Source: Cheiracanthium punctorium
Taxonomy: Eukaryota > Arthropoda > Arachnida > Araneae > Cheiracanthiidae
DNA: 64,000 nt
Assembly (NCBI GenBank): GCA_038373885.1
Contig: JAWZYV010012353.1
Coordinates: forward strand, 248,001 to 312,000
Reading direction: 5' to 3'
In this document: positions 46,517-57,667 of the stretch, piece by piece
Layout: each line of letters begins with the position of its first letter
Numbering within the stretch: the first letter of the stretch is position 1
Program-made: the position numbers and the translations under genes
Notes under the pieces: generated by a model
What the model was told of the DNA's origin: nothing
What the model saw: only the letters and a program-made list of their open reading frames with translations
The model's database searches: none

Positions 46517-46550
46517 CTGTTATAAAGAACAATGCAGAATTCGAAATGAT
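46517..46550 (-). promoter_or_regulatory. Candidate first exon and promoter of gene 2
   Basis: On the minus strand a TATATA box (about 46570-46580, CCTTTATATACG) lies ~30 bases before a short segment. That segment ends with ACAG and a GTAAGA donor (46511-46516). Splicing over ~4.0 kb reaches the acceptor at 42470. The arrangement matches gene 1. The start site is approximate. Confidence 0.4.
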
Positions 46551-46675
46551 TATTCAGTGTTACTCTACGATCGTATATAAAGGTGTCTGTGATACTTAGA
46601 TGCACCACGTGACATCCGTAAGAATATTTTGAGAGATGCGACTGAAAACATTCATAAAGAAAAATTAAATGAACT

Positions 46676-46735
46676 TGTGGCGTAACGGTTACGCTACCTC
46701 AATTTGCTCGGTTCCCATTCTGTTGAATCTGATCT
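46676..46735 (+). repeat. tRNA-like (SINE head) remnant
   Basis: TGGCGTAACGGTTACGCT resembles an A box and CGGTTCCCATTC a degraded B box at about tRNA spacing. Confidence 0.35.
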
Positions 46736-48507
46736 CGTTCAGCCATTTTAGGCCACACAGAATAGAATGACCTTAGTTACTTTAAATTTTCTGTGTACTC
46801 TTGCACTAATCGTATTTAAGTATGATTAGGATACTTTCTTGATATAAAAACTAATATTAAGTGTAATTGTATTCCTAATTAGCTGATTTCCTTTGTTAAA
46901 ATTGTTATCAGCGCTGTTATTGTAGTCAAAAATGGCGGCTAGAGAGTTTGACTTTCAATCTACTCAATCAGGATTTTTTAATTTTAAAGTAGTGTAATTT
47001 CCGCGTAATATACCTGGAAACGTTTAAGGTCATACAATTTAAAAAAGTTTATTATGGTATTTGCTAATAAAGTAGGGAATTCGAATAGATATTTTATATA
47101 CTACATTGAAGGAAGTAAATATTTGGAACAGAAGAGATCCAACTAATTCCAATTCTATTGTTTTTCACAATCGAAAATAGAATTCTAATTAAATTTTTTT
47201 ATTTGTAAACAATATTAAGCTAAGTGTTATATTTAGTCCTACATAACAGCAAAATTTAATTAGGTCATTTTCAAAAATGTTCCAAATTAAATTGCATTCT
47301 TTATATTAAAAGAAATCCGGATGTCCTTGCTTTTGTTATTGATATAGTGATATGACCTAGTATCAAGGAATCTCACGAGAGAACTAATATTTATACAATA
47401 TTTCTCATTTTTTCTTTCTTTGTCCCTTAGAGAAAAATGTACTGCCTGGCTGATGGAGTGGAAAAGCAACTTGTAGTTTCAACAGCAGTATTTATTTAAA
47501 TGTTATAGGACATATAACTTGAAAGGATACTTGTTGCTTTTCAAGTAAATGTGCGTAAAACTGATATGTTTATTTTAACTTCAAATTTTCTTTCTTTTCT
47601 ATTCCATGTCTGGTGACAGAGTAAACATTTTTTTTTTTTTTTTAAATCCGAAAAATAATTTTGTCATTCACAATGTGAAAGGGGTATTAGTTTTGCTACA
47701 TTTTTCTAAAATGAAATAGATTTCTAGCCAGTAATAATTAAAAGTTCCAGAAAATCTTTTTTGAAGAATGGTAAACGTGGAAATTGTAACTTTTAACGAA
47801 TAACGAATAACCAAATTGCATTGTATGCAAGGAATTATTGCATTTTCGCAAAATAATGTGCAATCATGGGCTCATACACATTAACATGGTGACAATGTCC
47901 GTAGAAGAAATTGGTACTTACGTACTATACCGTCGACTGTACCAAACTGACCTTAATTATTTTTGCGCTCAAAACTTTAACAGCTAGCGGGATTAAAAAT
48001 TATGGTGTAGTAAATAAACAAATGGCTATCTAGTATAAAGAAATAGGAATAACACCGGGACACACCAATAAATGGGCATTGTTTATTTGTTTAACGTTAT
48101 TGGCGCTGAATCGCACAGATTGGGGGGGGGGGATACTGGCGAGTATGGTCGATGGTATAGTATTTTAGTAAAAAAAATTTCACCTTTTAAAAAGAATTCG
48201 AGTAACTTTTAATCTTAAAAATATTACATTTTATTAAGTATATTCCCATAGGTTCTGAATATGAAATTTATTCCTACAATTACAAATGAGATCCTATGAA
48301 TTGTTTGGAAAAATTTTCGTACTTATACGGAATGCATAAAAAAATATTGGTATAATACGGATGAGTAGACTAACAACCACGTAAAAAATAGTTTCACGGA
48401 ATATCTCCTTTTCAAGGCAATTTATTTATTTTCTAATCGACGTTGCAGACAAATAGTTATTCATTACTTTTGAATAAAAAGTTTGCTAGTAATATCAATA
48501 TTTAGTA
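46736..48507. other. Unassigned A+T-rich DNA
   Basis: Contains a short G-run at 48121 and a T-run at 47630. No coding or element structure was recognised. Confidence 0.5.
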
Positions 48508-48719
48508 CATCCACTCAAAAAAGTATACAAATATGAGAGAAATTTCCTATATTAATTTTGTAAGGAAGAGATTAATTTTTGAAAAAAGCATGCAGCAAAT
48601 GATAAATATTAGAAGTTGTTATTATATACTATATAATATACATTTTATAAAGAGCAACACTTTGTAATGAAACTGACATAGGAAAATTGACTTGCACTTG
48701 AATACTTTTTGAAAGGTTG
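48508..48719. mobile_element. TA-target MITE relative of 26103-26312
   Basis: Ends ACTCAAAAAAGTATAC and GAATACTTTTTGAAAGG plus the shared GAAACTGACATAGGAAA place it in the same family. TA is present on the left; the right TA is changed. Confidence 0.55.
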
Positions 48720-49320
48720 CATGCATATGCAGCTTTGCATAAGTGCGAAACGGCGCACTAAAGGGTTAAACCTTAAATTTTGGACATTGTTCACTAATAA
48801 ACGTTCAAGCCTCCTGTTAGAGTGTGAATGGAGAAATATAATCTAGAAATAAAATTTCTAGTGAAAATGTGGTGTCATGCAGAAAGTTGTAATTTACACA
48901 GTTGTAGATTATACGAAATTCTGCAGTATTGCATATTTTACAGAGACTTGACTACAGATCTCAGACTTGTACACCGTTAGGTATTTCACCGACTGTTACA
49001 TTTAAATACTTTGTAAAGTAAAACCTTAATGAAAAGTAATTATGAATTTGGATAGTTTTTGTGACAAATTTATTGCTATGAATAAAATAAAGATAACATT
49101 GCAGTGATTTTTAATATGATGATAAATAAACTATCTCCTTTTCATAGAATTATTAGTTATTTTAGTAGTGTTTTTTTATTTCGTAAATTTATTAACATTG
49201 AATAGATGAATGCCTAAATTTATTAACATTGAAATTGAGAAACTATCAAGTGCTTCATTCAACTGAATAGAACTTTTAACAATCAGAAACATATAGAAAG
49301 TTTTCTTTAAATATGAAGAA
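48720..49320. other. Unassigned A+T-rich DNA
   Basis: CGGCGCACTAAAGGGTTAAACC near 48750 resembles an end of the TTAA-target palindromic MITE. Nothing else was recognised. Confidence 0.4.
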
Positions 49321-49520
49321 TCTTATAAATAAAAATGAAATTCTGTTTGTTTGTTTGTTTGTGGATTTGAGTTGTATACAAATCCACAAAAATGGACCTA
49401 TCAGCCTGAAATTTTGCACAGATATGTAAAATAATATAGAATAAATCATAGTCCACTTTAAAACTTTGAAAGTCCACCCGTTCCTGGAATTTAAGAGATT
49501 TTTTATGTTCTCCATGCAAA
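49321..49520 (+). mobile_element. Helitron-like 5' fragment
   Basis: A followed by TCTTATAAATAAAAATG and a (TTTG)n run, then AATTTTGCACAG-type phrases, matches Helitron 5' ends. No paired 3' end was found before the next element. Confidence 0.45.
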
Positions 49521-50340
49521 AACCTTTCCGTAATTGTAACCCCTGTAGTGAAAAAAGTGTGAAATAAGGATCGTGGTTGCCATGTGTGGCGATTTTGCCG
49601 AATAAGATGTTTTAAATTCTCAAAGTAAAAATAAAAGAATAATAATAATTTTTTTTTTGTTAGTTTATATTTCTAAGATTATTAATTTTTTATTATAATA
49701 TCGTGTGCATGGGAAATCGGAGCAGGAATGAAATGTTTTATACGCAAAACAATAAGAATTGAAGATTTCCGAGGCTAATATGTAATTTTTTTTTAGTTTG
49801 GCGAAAAAATAAAATGGCTCAAATGCTGATTTTGAGAAAGTGAGTTCTAGCGGTTTGCACAGTTTTCGGCTTGGCGCAATTTATTGAGAGCTTAAGGAAA
49901 TAGATTTTTGAAAGCAAGTGCAAAGGCTTTATTAGAATACAGCGTTAAATTTTAATGATCCGTGAAGAAATAATGCAGTTATTAAGGGATTTCAAGCGAT
50001 CTATCTTCAGAATTCTCCCCAATTGAGTACATTGATTTAAGTTGGGGGAATTCCACCAAATTTCAGAAAATTGAAATCTTCTCATTTAGTACATCGGAGT
50101 AACGATGAATAAAACACGTTATAGTTGATAATTTAAAAAAATTCGGTTGTATTAAGGGATTCCCCTTTTCAAATAAATGTGTGCTGTACTTTTTGGCGGC
50201 CGAACCATTTCCCATATTGATTGCTGCTAAGTCAATGCTTCGAATGATTTCCTGAAAAAACTCTTGCAAAATGGCGTATGTTGGCACTTTGGCGAGGCTT
50301 AGATTTGAAACTGGATTTTATTTGAGACTGGGATATATAC
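49521..50340. other. Unassigned sequence
   Basis: Could be the body of the Helitron-like element begun at 49321. No coding signal. Confidence 0.4.
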
Positions 50341-50345
50341 TGGTT

Positions 50346-51387
50346 ATATATAAAAATGAATGTTGGTATGTGTGTATTAGGTTGAAAAACTCCAGCACCG
50401 TTGCACCATGAAATTTGGTTCACCTAAGTCTTTTATCATTGAGAAGCTTTTTATGCTATCCGTTTTCCTCTAACTTGCCACTAGGTGGCGCAGCAGAACG
50501 TCGAATTCTATTCCGTTTAGCCGTTTACTATGCGAATATCGTCCAACCGATTTCGATGAAATTTGGTACACGCGGATATTAGAACACGGAGAATATTTTT
50601 CAGTATCCATTTTGCTGTAACTTGCCGCTAAATGGCGCTGCAACACATCAACTTCTATACCGTTCGACTGATCGGCATAAAATTTCTTATACTTACACAT
50701 TTCAGCACGAAGAATATATTCTAACTGTGTTCCTTTTGATGTTAATCACCACTAGATGGCACTGCAATGCATTATTATTTTAACTCGCCACTAGATGACG
50801 CTGCAGCAGGCCAAATTCTTGACCATTCAAACGGTCGCTATGAAAATCAGTATACATAGCTATTTGAACAATGAGAATATTTTGGCGTTATCCATTTTGC
50901 TATAACTCGCCACTTGACGGCACTGTAGCAAATAATTACTTTAATTAACCACTAGATCGCGCTGCAGTGTATCACTTCTTGACTGTGCAACTGATCGCTA
51001 TGAAAATAGGTATACATAGATATTTGAACACGAGTTTGGGGAAGAGTTTGACGCTATCCATTTTCCTATATAATTTGCCACTAGATGTCGCGTCGTCAGG
51101 GCTGTCCAGCCGATCGTCCTGAAATTTCGTATTAATCGATATCTGAATGCGAAGAATATTTCCGCCGTATCCGTTTTGCTAAAACTCTCCACTAGATTGC
51201 GCTACTCCGCATGGCCTTCTGCACCGTACAAACGATTGCCTTGAAATTCGGTATGCATGGTTATTGAACACAATATAAAGCGATATCCATTTTGCTATAT
51301 CTCTTTATTACAATAAATAGTAATCCCCACAAATCGTAATATCAAAAAGTCCATTCATTCCCGTGCGAAGAACGGGTACTTCAGCTA
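50346..51387 (+). mobile_element. Helitron-like element with internal tandem repeats
   Basis: Starts TATATATAAAAATGAATG and ends with a CCCGTgcgaagaACGGG hairpin followed by TACTTCAGCTA. The final base differs from the usual CTAG. Most of the body is the tandem repeat at 50465-51310. Confidence 0.55.
50465..51310 (+). repeat. Diverged tandem repeat (CCACTAGATGGCGCTGCAG units)
   Basis: About seven units of roughly 110-150 bases each contain CACTAGATGGCGCTGCAG, GACCGNNCNNNCGATCGCTATGAAAAT, TACATAGATATTTGAACAC and TATCCATTTTGCTATAA in order. Confidence 0.7.
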
Positions 51388-51485
51388 TTATATATATAGA
51401 AATGACATGGTAAGATAAAGAACAGCGAAAATCAAATTCCGAAAAGTTCAAATAATTATTTTATTTAATTTCCTGTATTTTCTTA

Positions 51486-53757
51486 CTAGCTGCTACCCGC
51501 GACTTCGTCCGCGTCGGCTTTAGAGTTAGGACCCAAAAGAAATGAAGCATGTGTGAATAACACATATGTTTGCAACAAAAGAAACTGCATTTAAATATTA
51601 TTTGCTTTTTACGTATTTTATATGAAGTATAATGCGTGGTAGTATACTTCATTTAAAATAAGAGAGTAAGCAGAGTCATTAAATTTAGATTTTTTTCAGG
51701 CATTTGGCGAATACATTTACGACAGTATTTGCTAACTGTTTTTGTTGTTCTTGTGAAAGAAATATTTATGCTATAGCATGAATTTTAGCCTACGCTAATC
51801 AGGAATAGTGCAGCTTTTTCTTAGCGAAAAAGTTTTAGAATCGGTTCTATAGTTACAGAGATACCCAGAGAGCGTAATGTATTAGAATTATTTTGAGTGT
51901 TCCTGTAAAGGAACTATTTGCACTACATGTATGAATTTTAGCCTATAATACTCAAGAATAGTGTAGCTTACTAAAAGTGAAAAAAGTTTTGGAATCGGTT
52001 CAGTACTTACAGAGATACACATAGAGTGTAATGTAATTCTTATGAGTATCCCTGTAGAAGAACTATTTGTGATATATGCATAAAAGGTAGCCTATAACAC
52101 TCAGGGTCCCACCAGTGTCTAAGAAGTTCTACTCTCAAAACTGGAAGGCTGGAAGTGCCAGGTTCAACCCCTGGTCGAGCCTGTCGACCTAGCCGCTCGC
52201 AGATTTTCGGGGTTTTCTCCAAAACCTCGCGTAAATTCGGGCGGATCTCTTAGAAAGTTCCCCACAGAGGAATAACCCATACAGGCCTAGGACCCTAGTG
52301 CAGTCAATCGGTCTTAATCCACAAACAAACAAACAATAATACTCAGGAATAGTGTAACTAAGTTTTAAATTCGGTTTAGTAGCTATAATTCCATAGAGCG
52401 CAATACATTAGAATTATTTTGAATGTTTTTGTAAAAGAATTATTTATGCTATATGCTTGAAAAGTTGCCTGTATGTTAATCCAGGGCATAAGCTATCTTC
52501 ATTACGAATTTTTCCAAATCCGTTCAGCAATTTGTGTGTGGTTCAGTCAAAAACATCTAAACACACAAACGTACACATTTTTTAATGACTATGTCATTTT
52601 ATCTCTCAATACCCTTATTGAAAAATGTGTCCCAAAACTGCGACATAATAAAGCGACATAAAAAAGCGACATAATTTTACATGTATTTAAATACTATTAG
52701 TTCACAACAGCTTTAATATCGAGATTAAAGCAATCTTTAGTCTCGATATTGTTACACTATTTCGTAAGCTGTAGAATATGCTCCACATGTATTTTTTACA
52801 TAAATTCAAATATTATTAGTTCACAACACCTTTAATCTATTGTTACAATATTTCGTAAGCTGTAGAATAGGCTGCCACATGCATTTTTCTATAAATAGGT
52901 TATACTCATAAAAATTTCAACATAGGGTTACCAGGCGAAATACGCGAAAGATGAGCGATAAAATGCCAAGTTAATTAATATAGTTTTAATATGGCAATAA
53001 TAAAACTAAAAAATTAGGGGAGTTCAGGGGGATCTCCCCCTGACGAGGCTCGAACAGCCGAGTTTTTATATTATTGGTAGGATTTGGACATTTATGAAGT
53101 TTAAGAAACACATTTGGACTTTTCTTTCTAATGCTTTTTAATTTGGCGTAAAATCAACATAATTTCCATACCATTTCATGTTTTTCAAATGCATGTTTAT
53201 CTAAAAATAGAATTTCAGCTTTATTTCAAAAGCATAAATCATTTTGTGCGGGCAATAAAACGGTTTTTAATTAATAATTAGAAAAGTATTTAAAATTTCA
53301 ACATTCTGAGCCTCAGGTGCACAGTCATGGGCTTCTATGCTCAAATTTTCAAAGCTCTGCTTTCTGTAGATTTGTCTGGAGAACATTCATTTTTATTATT
53401 ATTGATAGATAGATTTGGCATAAAACTGGCATAATTTTCGTGGAATTTAATGTTTTTCAGATGCACGCACGCGCTTCTTTATTGAAGCAATAGCATTCTT
53501 GTTAGCTCAAAACATGAATCATTTGATTGATACGGGCGAAACTCGCCAAGCATGGCAACGTAAAAACGGTTTTTAATTAATAATTAAAAAAGTAATTAAA
53601 AATCTAAAATTCTAATTAGCCTATAACCAACTCCAGGGTCCCCTCTATATCTAAACCAAAATGCATCCTAATCGATTCAGCGGTTTAGGCATGAAAGCGT
53701 CATAAACAAACAAACAAACAAACAAACTCACTTTCTCATTTATAATATTAGTTAGGA
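51486..53757 (-). mobile_element. Helitron-like element, reverse orientation
   Basis: The plus strand shows A-CTAG at 51485-51489 followed by a hairpin (CCGCGacttcgtCCGCG-like), the reverse of a Helitron 3' end. The other end, at 53757, reads on the minus strand TCCTAACTAATATTATAAATG with a (TTTG)n run, a Helitron 5' end between host A and T. A ~145-base unit with AGCCTATAATACTCAAGAATAGTG repeats about four times between 51710 and 52470. A SINE is inserted at 52106. Confidence 0.65.
52106..52340 (+). mobile_element. tRNA-derived SINE
   Basis: GTTCAACCCC B box near 52161, a C+G-richer body, and an (ACAA)n tail are flanked by ACTCAGG at 52099-52105 and 52341-52347. It interrupts the Helitron's internal repeat, so it is younger than the Helitron. 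Confidence 0.75.
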
Positions 53758-54285
53758 TTCAAATAAATTTTAATGTTTGAGGATTCCAGTCATTGATTAT
53801 GTGATAAACCACAAAGAAATCTAATACCGAGTGTAATCGAATATACAAATAAACCGAGACGAAATCGAATTTCCAAAATTTATTTTTATGATTTTTTTAA
53901 TTTACTAGAAATTATACTTAAATATTTAAAAACCTCTCGAATTCAGGAACTAATGTCTTCACCTTACGAAAGACCTTGAGCACTTAGCTAGTGTAACAAT
54001 AACATTTTCACTTGCGTTACGGCCAGATTACAGCTTTAATAAATTTTTAAAATGTCCAAAGAAAATTTGCTTACCAGAAATATTCAGTTACAGAATTGAT
54101 ACATCAAATTTCAAAGAACAAAGTCTAGTTCAGTGAAAAATTACGGCATATCCCGAGAAATATCCGGAGCTCTTCTGCAGTGTAGAGGGTTATGTGCAAA
54201 AAGTAGATGATTTGGCATTTCTTGTGTTGCACCAAGGCCAGTGGCGCACACAGGATTTTCTCTTGGATGGAGGGGTCCAGCCCAA
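53758..54285. other. Unassigned sequence
   Basis: No gene or element ends. 54225-54265 looks like the edge of a dispersed repeat (CAGTGGCGCACACAGG). Confidence 0.4.
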
Positions 54286-54436
54286 GGCCGTACCCAGGGA
54301 GAGGACCAGACTCCCGGGTCTCCCCCGAAATTTAGAATTTTGTTAACAAAATAATCATGATGAAGTCTTTTTGTGTAAAATTCTGCTTTTTCACCGTTTG
54401 GAGCCCCCTCCGAAAAATTTTTCTGGGTAAGGCTTG
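54286..54436 (+). mobile_element. GGCCGTACCCAGG MITE
   Basis: AGGCCGTACCCAGG and the inverted CTGGGTAAGGCT bracket ~150 bases sharing GAAGTCTTTTTGTG and CCGTTTGGAGCCCCCTCCG with 575-800. A 101-codon frame on the other strand is a shadow of this repeat. Confidence 0.6.
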
Positions 54437-54813
54437 ATCCGCCCATAAATCTGCGACACCAACCACATGAAAAAATGCGGACTTTTTTATTTTATCGTAA
54501 CTCCCCTTTTACTGCGTTTATTCATCTTTAATGGTGAAAATAAGAACTTGATTATACCTTTCAACATATTTGAATGTCAAAAATTACATGGCAATTTAAC
54601 GAAGGAAAATTGATGACTCTTTTGGGAGGGGTCTAGACCCCTTGGACCCCTCTCTTTTGTGCGACACTGACCAAAACTGTGAGTTTTGATGTTTCATGGC
54701 TGTAGTAAGATGAAGGATATGGTAAGAAAAATGAAATTCGGTCAGAGAAAAAGTTATTCATATATTACATGAATATCTGAATAAAAAAGTTATATCTTTC
54801 TTCAGCTGACTAT
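54437..54813. other. Unassigned sequence
   Basis: Includes CCCCTTGGACCCCTC-type phrases of the short dispersed repeats. No gene. Confidence 0.4.
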
Positions 54814-54817
54814 TTAA

Positions 54818-55205
54818 CTCTTTAACGCGGTGTCCTCGCTGTGAGGACAGAACTCTGACATTTTGGATGTTTTGTTTCGAATACATTTGATTCCAATTAA
54901 ATATTTAAAGAGGACATCTAGATGGACTGCCCAATGTCGGAAAAGCTTTCAGATCATAAACGAAAGTCCAAAAAGACTTTGCCCATCTGCTCATGAAATA
55001 GCTATCAATTCACGAAATGCCCTATTATTCACGACATCTTAACCCTTTGAAGCGCAACCATTTCCCAATGTCGGAAAAGTGCAACCGTTGCGATCGCACG
55101 ATTTAACTACCAGCAAGATGGCGGTCGATCAAATCGCCCACTGCGTGCCACAAAGCTAAAAAACAATTTTCAAAACTAAAAACCAATTGGTGTGCGGCGT
55201 CCCAC
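54818..55205. mobile_element. Two truncated relatives of the TTAA palindromic MITE
   Basis: TTAA followed by CTCTTTAACGCGG (54814) and TTAA followed by CCCTTTGAAGCGC (55039) are two element starts in tandem. The second carries ACCAGCAAGATGGCGG near 55112. Neither has a clear right end. Confidence 0.55.
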
Positions 55206-55390
55206 AGCCAGCTGCGTCAAAAATTCATAATTCCCCATGGAAATTCATCTCTATATATAAAAGAGAAATATTGTCTGTTTGTCCGCCATAGGCGTCGAGA
55301 CCGTTCGTCAGGATTTTCTTCTGACGTGAGGCAGAGTGAAAGAGAGAACAGTACAGCACATTCGCTCGTCGTTAGTCTCAGATAAAAACA

Positions 55391-55498
55391 TGGAGGATTT
55401 ATTTGAAATCGCTGCATTAGGAGGTATGAGTACGGAAGAATTGGATGAAAGTGTTTTATACGAATTATCAATTCCTCGAGAAGATAGTTACTAAATAA
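55391..55498 (+). CDS. 35-codon ORF inside Helitron, unknown
   Basis: AAAAACATGG is a good start context. The frame begins MEDLFEIAALGGMSTEELDE and ends IPREDSY-stop. It is acidic with no membrane segment. It may be a captured exon or a truncated Helitron protein start. Confidence 0.3.
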
Positions 55499-55669
55499 TT
55501 AGAACCTCATAAAATATTTATAAATAAATTAAACCCTCTTCGAACATTACGAGTAAACAAACCTAGATTTTTAATTCGTCTGTAATTATTTTACAGTTTT
55601 TATCTACTGTATGTATTACCAAGGATTTGAGTCCACTGGTTCTTACTGCATTTGAAATAATTAGTTTAT

Positions 55670-56240
55670 GAGGTGCGTAGGTATTAGTGATAAATGACTA
55701 TTAGAACACAACAGGTAGAAGGAGAGAAGCCTAGCCACGTCCAGTACCCGGTAACCTGTGTACGCTGGCAAGTCCCTTGTACTTTTCTTTCATTCGTTGC
55801 AGCGGGAAGTCCCGTGTAATTTTTTTATTATTGCAGCGGGAGGATTCACATTCCTGCCCTTTACAATCTCATGCCGACGACTGGACTCTATTTGTTTTTA
55901 GTAGTGTCGTAGGTATTAGCGATAAATGACTATTAGAACACAGGCAGATAGAAGGGGAGAAACCTAGCCAAGTCCAATTCCCGATAACCTCTGTGCGCTA
56001 TTAGGTGCCATATTCATTTGTTGCTGTTGTTGTTGCAGCGGGAAGTCCCATGTCCCTTTTTATGATTGCAGCGGGAGGATTTACATTTCAGCCTAGCCAC
56101 GTCAAATTCCCGGTAACCTCTGTACGCTACCAGTGCGGTGTTTATTTTTTTTTTTCGTTGCAGCGGAAAGTCCCATGTCCTTTTTTTATCATTGAAGCGG
56201 CAGGATTCACATTCATTCCCTTTACAATCTATATTTAAGG
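55670..56240 (+). repeat. ~240-base tandem repeat in Helitron, about 2.5 copies
   Basis: GTAGGTATTAGTGATAAATG, GCAGCGGGAAGTCCC and CAGCGGGAGGATT recur in order from 55677 and 55908, then partially from 56091. Confidence 0.7.
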
Positions 56241-56280
56241 TCAATGGGCATCTCTTCCATTGCACGGGCAACGCTGCTAG

Positions 56281-56991
56281 TAACTGATAAAACAAATATT
56301 GGCTCTAGCCAAAATAATTTTGTTAAAAAGAGTAATTTTTTATACACAGGGAATGAATATATTCACACCCCTAAAGTATGGATACTTTGTGTGTCATTTC
56401 TATTATGGAGGTGAGACGAAAAATATTCCTGTCTCGCCTCACAACATAGCCAAAAAGCTGTAAATCTCTGTCTCGCCTGCCAAAAATTGTTCTCGCATCC
56501 CTCTGTAGTATCTTCTCTTTTTTTGTAGTCGGTAGTAAGACAATATCAGCCTAAAAAGAAGAGCAAGTACCAACAAAATAGTGGTATTTATGAAGATAAC
56601 GAACCCTAGACTTAGAGGAATCCGTACAAGCAACGTGTCAAATCAACGTACATGCCGTGGAAATTCATAAGCGATGTTTAAAAGAAAAATAAAACCGACA
56701 ATTGTATAACTTTGGTGAGATATCGCATGACACATTGAAAAATGGCTTTACACCTGTAGAGCTTTTGTTTTGGTGAAAATTTCGTTCCGGTTCGTCAGTT
56801 GTTATTTTCTCATTAGAAACATATACTGTCAACTTGAACATATGGAAATCAGGAAGGAAAATCATGAGAATTTTATATACGTTATTGTATGTAGAGGACT
56901 CAGTTGTCTGTTTAAAATGGCGTCTGTAGCATTTATAGTTTCTTTACGAACACACAGGAATTGTTCCAATATACGACAGTAGATGCACGCT
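56281..56991. other. Unassigned sequence
   Basis: GTCTCGCCTCAC / GTGAGACGA words near 56411-56485 are a weak local repeat. A 64-codon minus-strand frame at 56439-56633 has one hydrophobic segment but no other support. Confidence 0.4.
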
Positions 56992-57223
56992 AGAAAGTGT
57001 TTGGTTGAATTTAGCAAAACTTGTTTGTTTAAGTAGTTTGGCAGGTTTGTTTTGTTGATTTAACAAAAGTTTGTTTGATTCAACCAAATTGATTTACCAA
57101 AATGCTTTTAATTTTATCAAAACGTTTCTGTTAAAACTCAGAACGTACGAAATTTGAAATCGCTCGTCAGTCAATTTACGCATGCATCAAGGATATACAC
57201 AGGACTGTGAAATACTAAGTTAG

Positions 57224-57365
57224 ACCCGCGCAAAGGAGAAATTCATACTTACGGAAGATGGAAGAGCTAAGGAAGGATCTACGCTGTCTGCTGATACATT
57301 TAAAAATGGATATATCAAACTAAAAATAAATTGGGTTTTCCCTCAGTTTGTTGAAAATTTCAGAG
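57224..57365 (+). CDS. 47-codon exon-like block inside the element
   Basis: Between acceptor TAAGTTAG and donor GTAAGC there is one open frame (TRAKEKFILTEDGRAKEGST, later NGYIKLKINWVFPQFVENF), ending in phase 1. Its residue composition is more balanced than chance frames in this A+T-rich DNA. No family recognised. It could be an element-encoded protein or a captured host exon. Confidence 0.4.
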
Positions 57366-57626
57366 GTAAGCCTAATTAGTTTATCTATTTATAAAAATTT
57401 AGATTTTTATTTTAGTGTTTCTATAAGTTTCTACGGATTAAGCTTAAAACCACTCAATGTTCGTTAGACTTACTTAAAAACAATGAGAATTACCTTTCAA
57501 CAATGTACCGGGCCGCAAAATATCTAAGGATGTAAAAATGTTAATATAAGTATAGGCTCGATGAAGATATTTTGGGGGGAAAAATCGTGAATACAGATTA
57601 AGCTGGACAATACCAGCATTATGTAT

Positions 57627-57629
<3 letters not shown>

Positions 57630-57664
<35 letters not shown>
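57630..57664. repeat. (TA)n microsatellite
   Basis: An uninterrupted TA run of about 35 bases. Confidence 0.85.

Positions 57665-57667
<3 letters not shown>

Larger units (their letters stand above)
55248..56280 (+). mobile_element. Nonautonomous Helitron with intact ends
   Basis: Host A (55247) is followed by TCTCTATATATAAAAGAG. The 3' end has CACGGGCAACGCTG and CTAG (56277-56280), then host T. This is the canonical A-TC...CTAG-T plan. The interior holds a 35-codon ORF and a ~240-base repeat. Confidence 0.75.

Noticed and set aside
54141..54446. 101-codon minus-strand frame
   Set aside because: Covers a GGCCGTACCCAGG MITE and its flank; similar frames occur wherever this repeat lies.
56439..56633. 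64-codon minus-strand frame with a hydrophobic segment
   Set aside because: One hydrophobic stretch is common by chance in A+T-rich DNA. No promoter, conservation or neighbour supports it.
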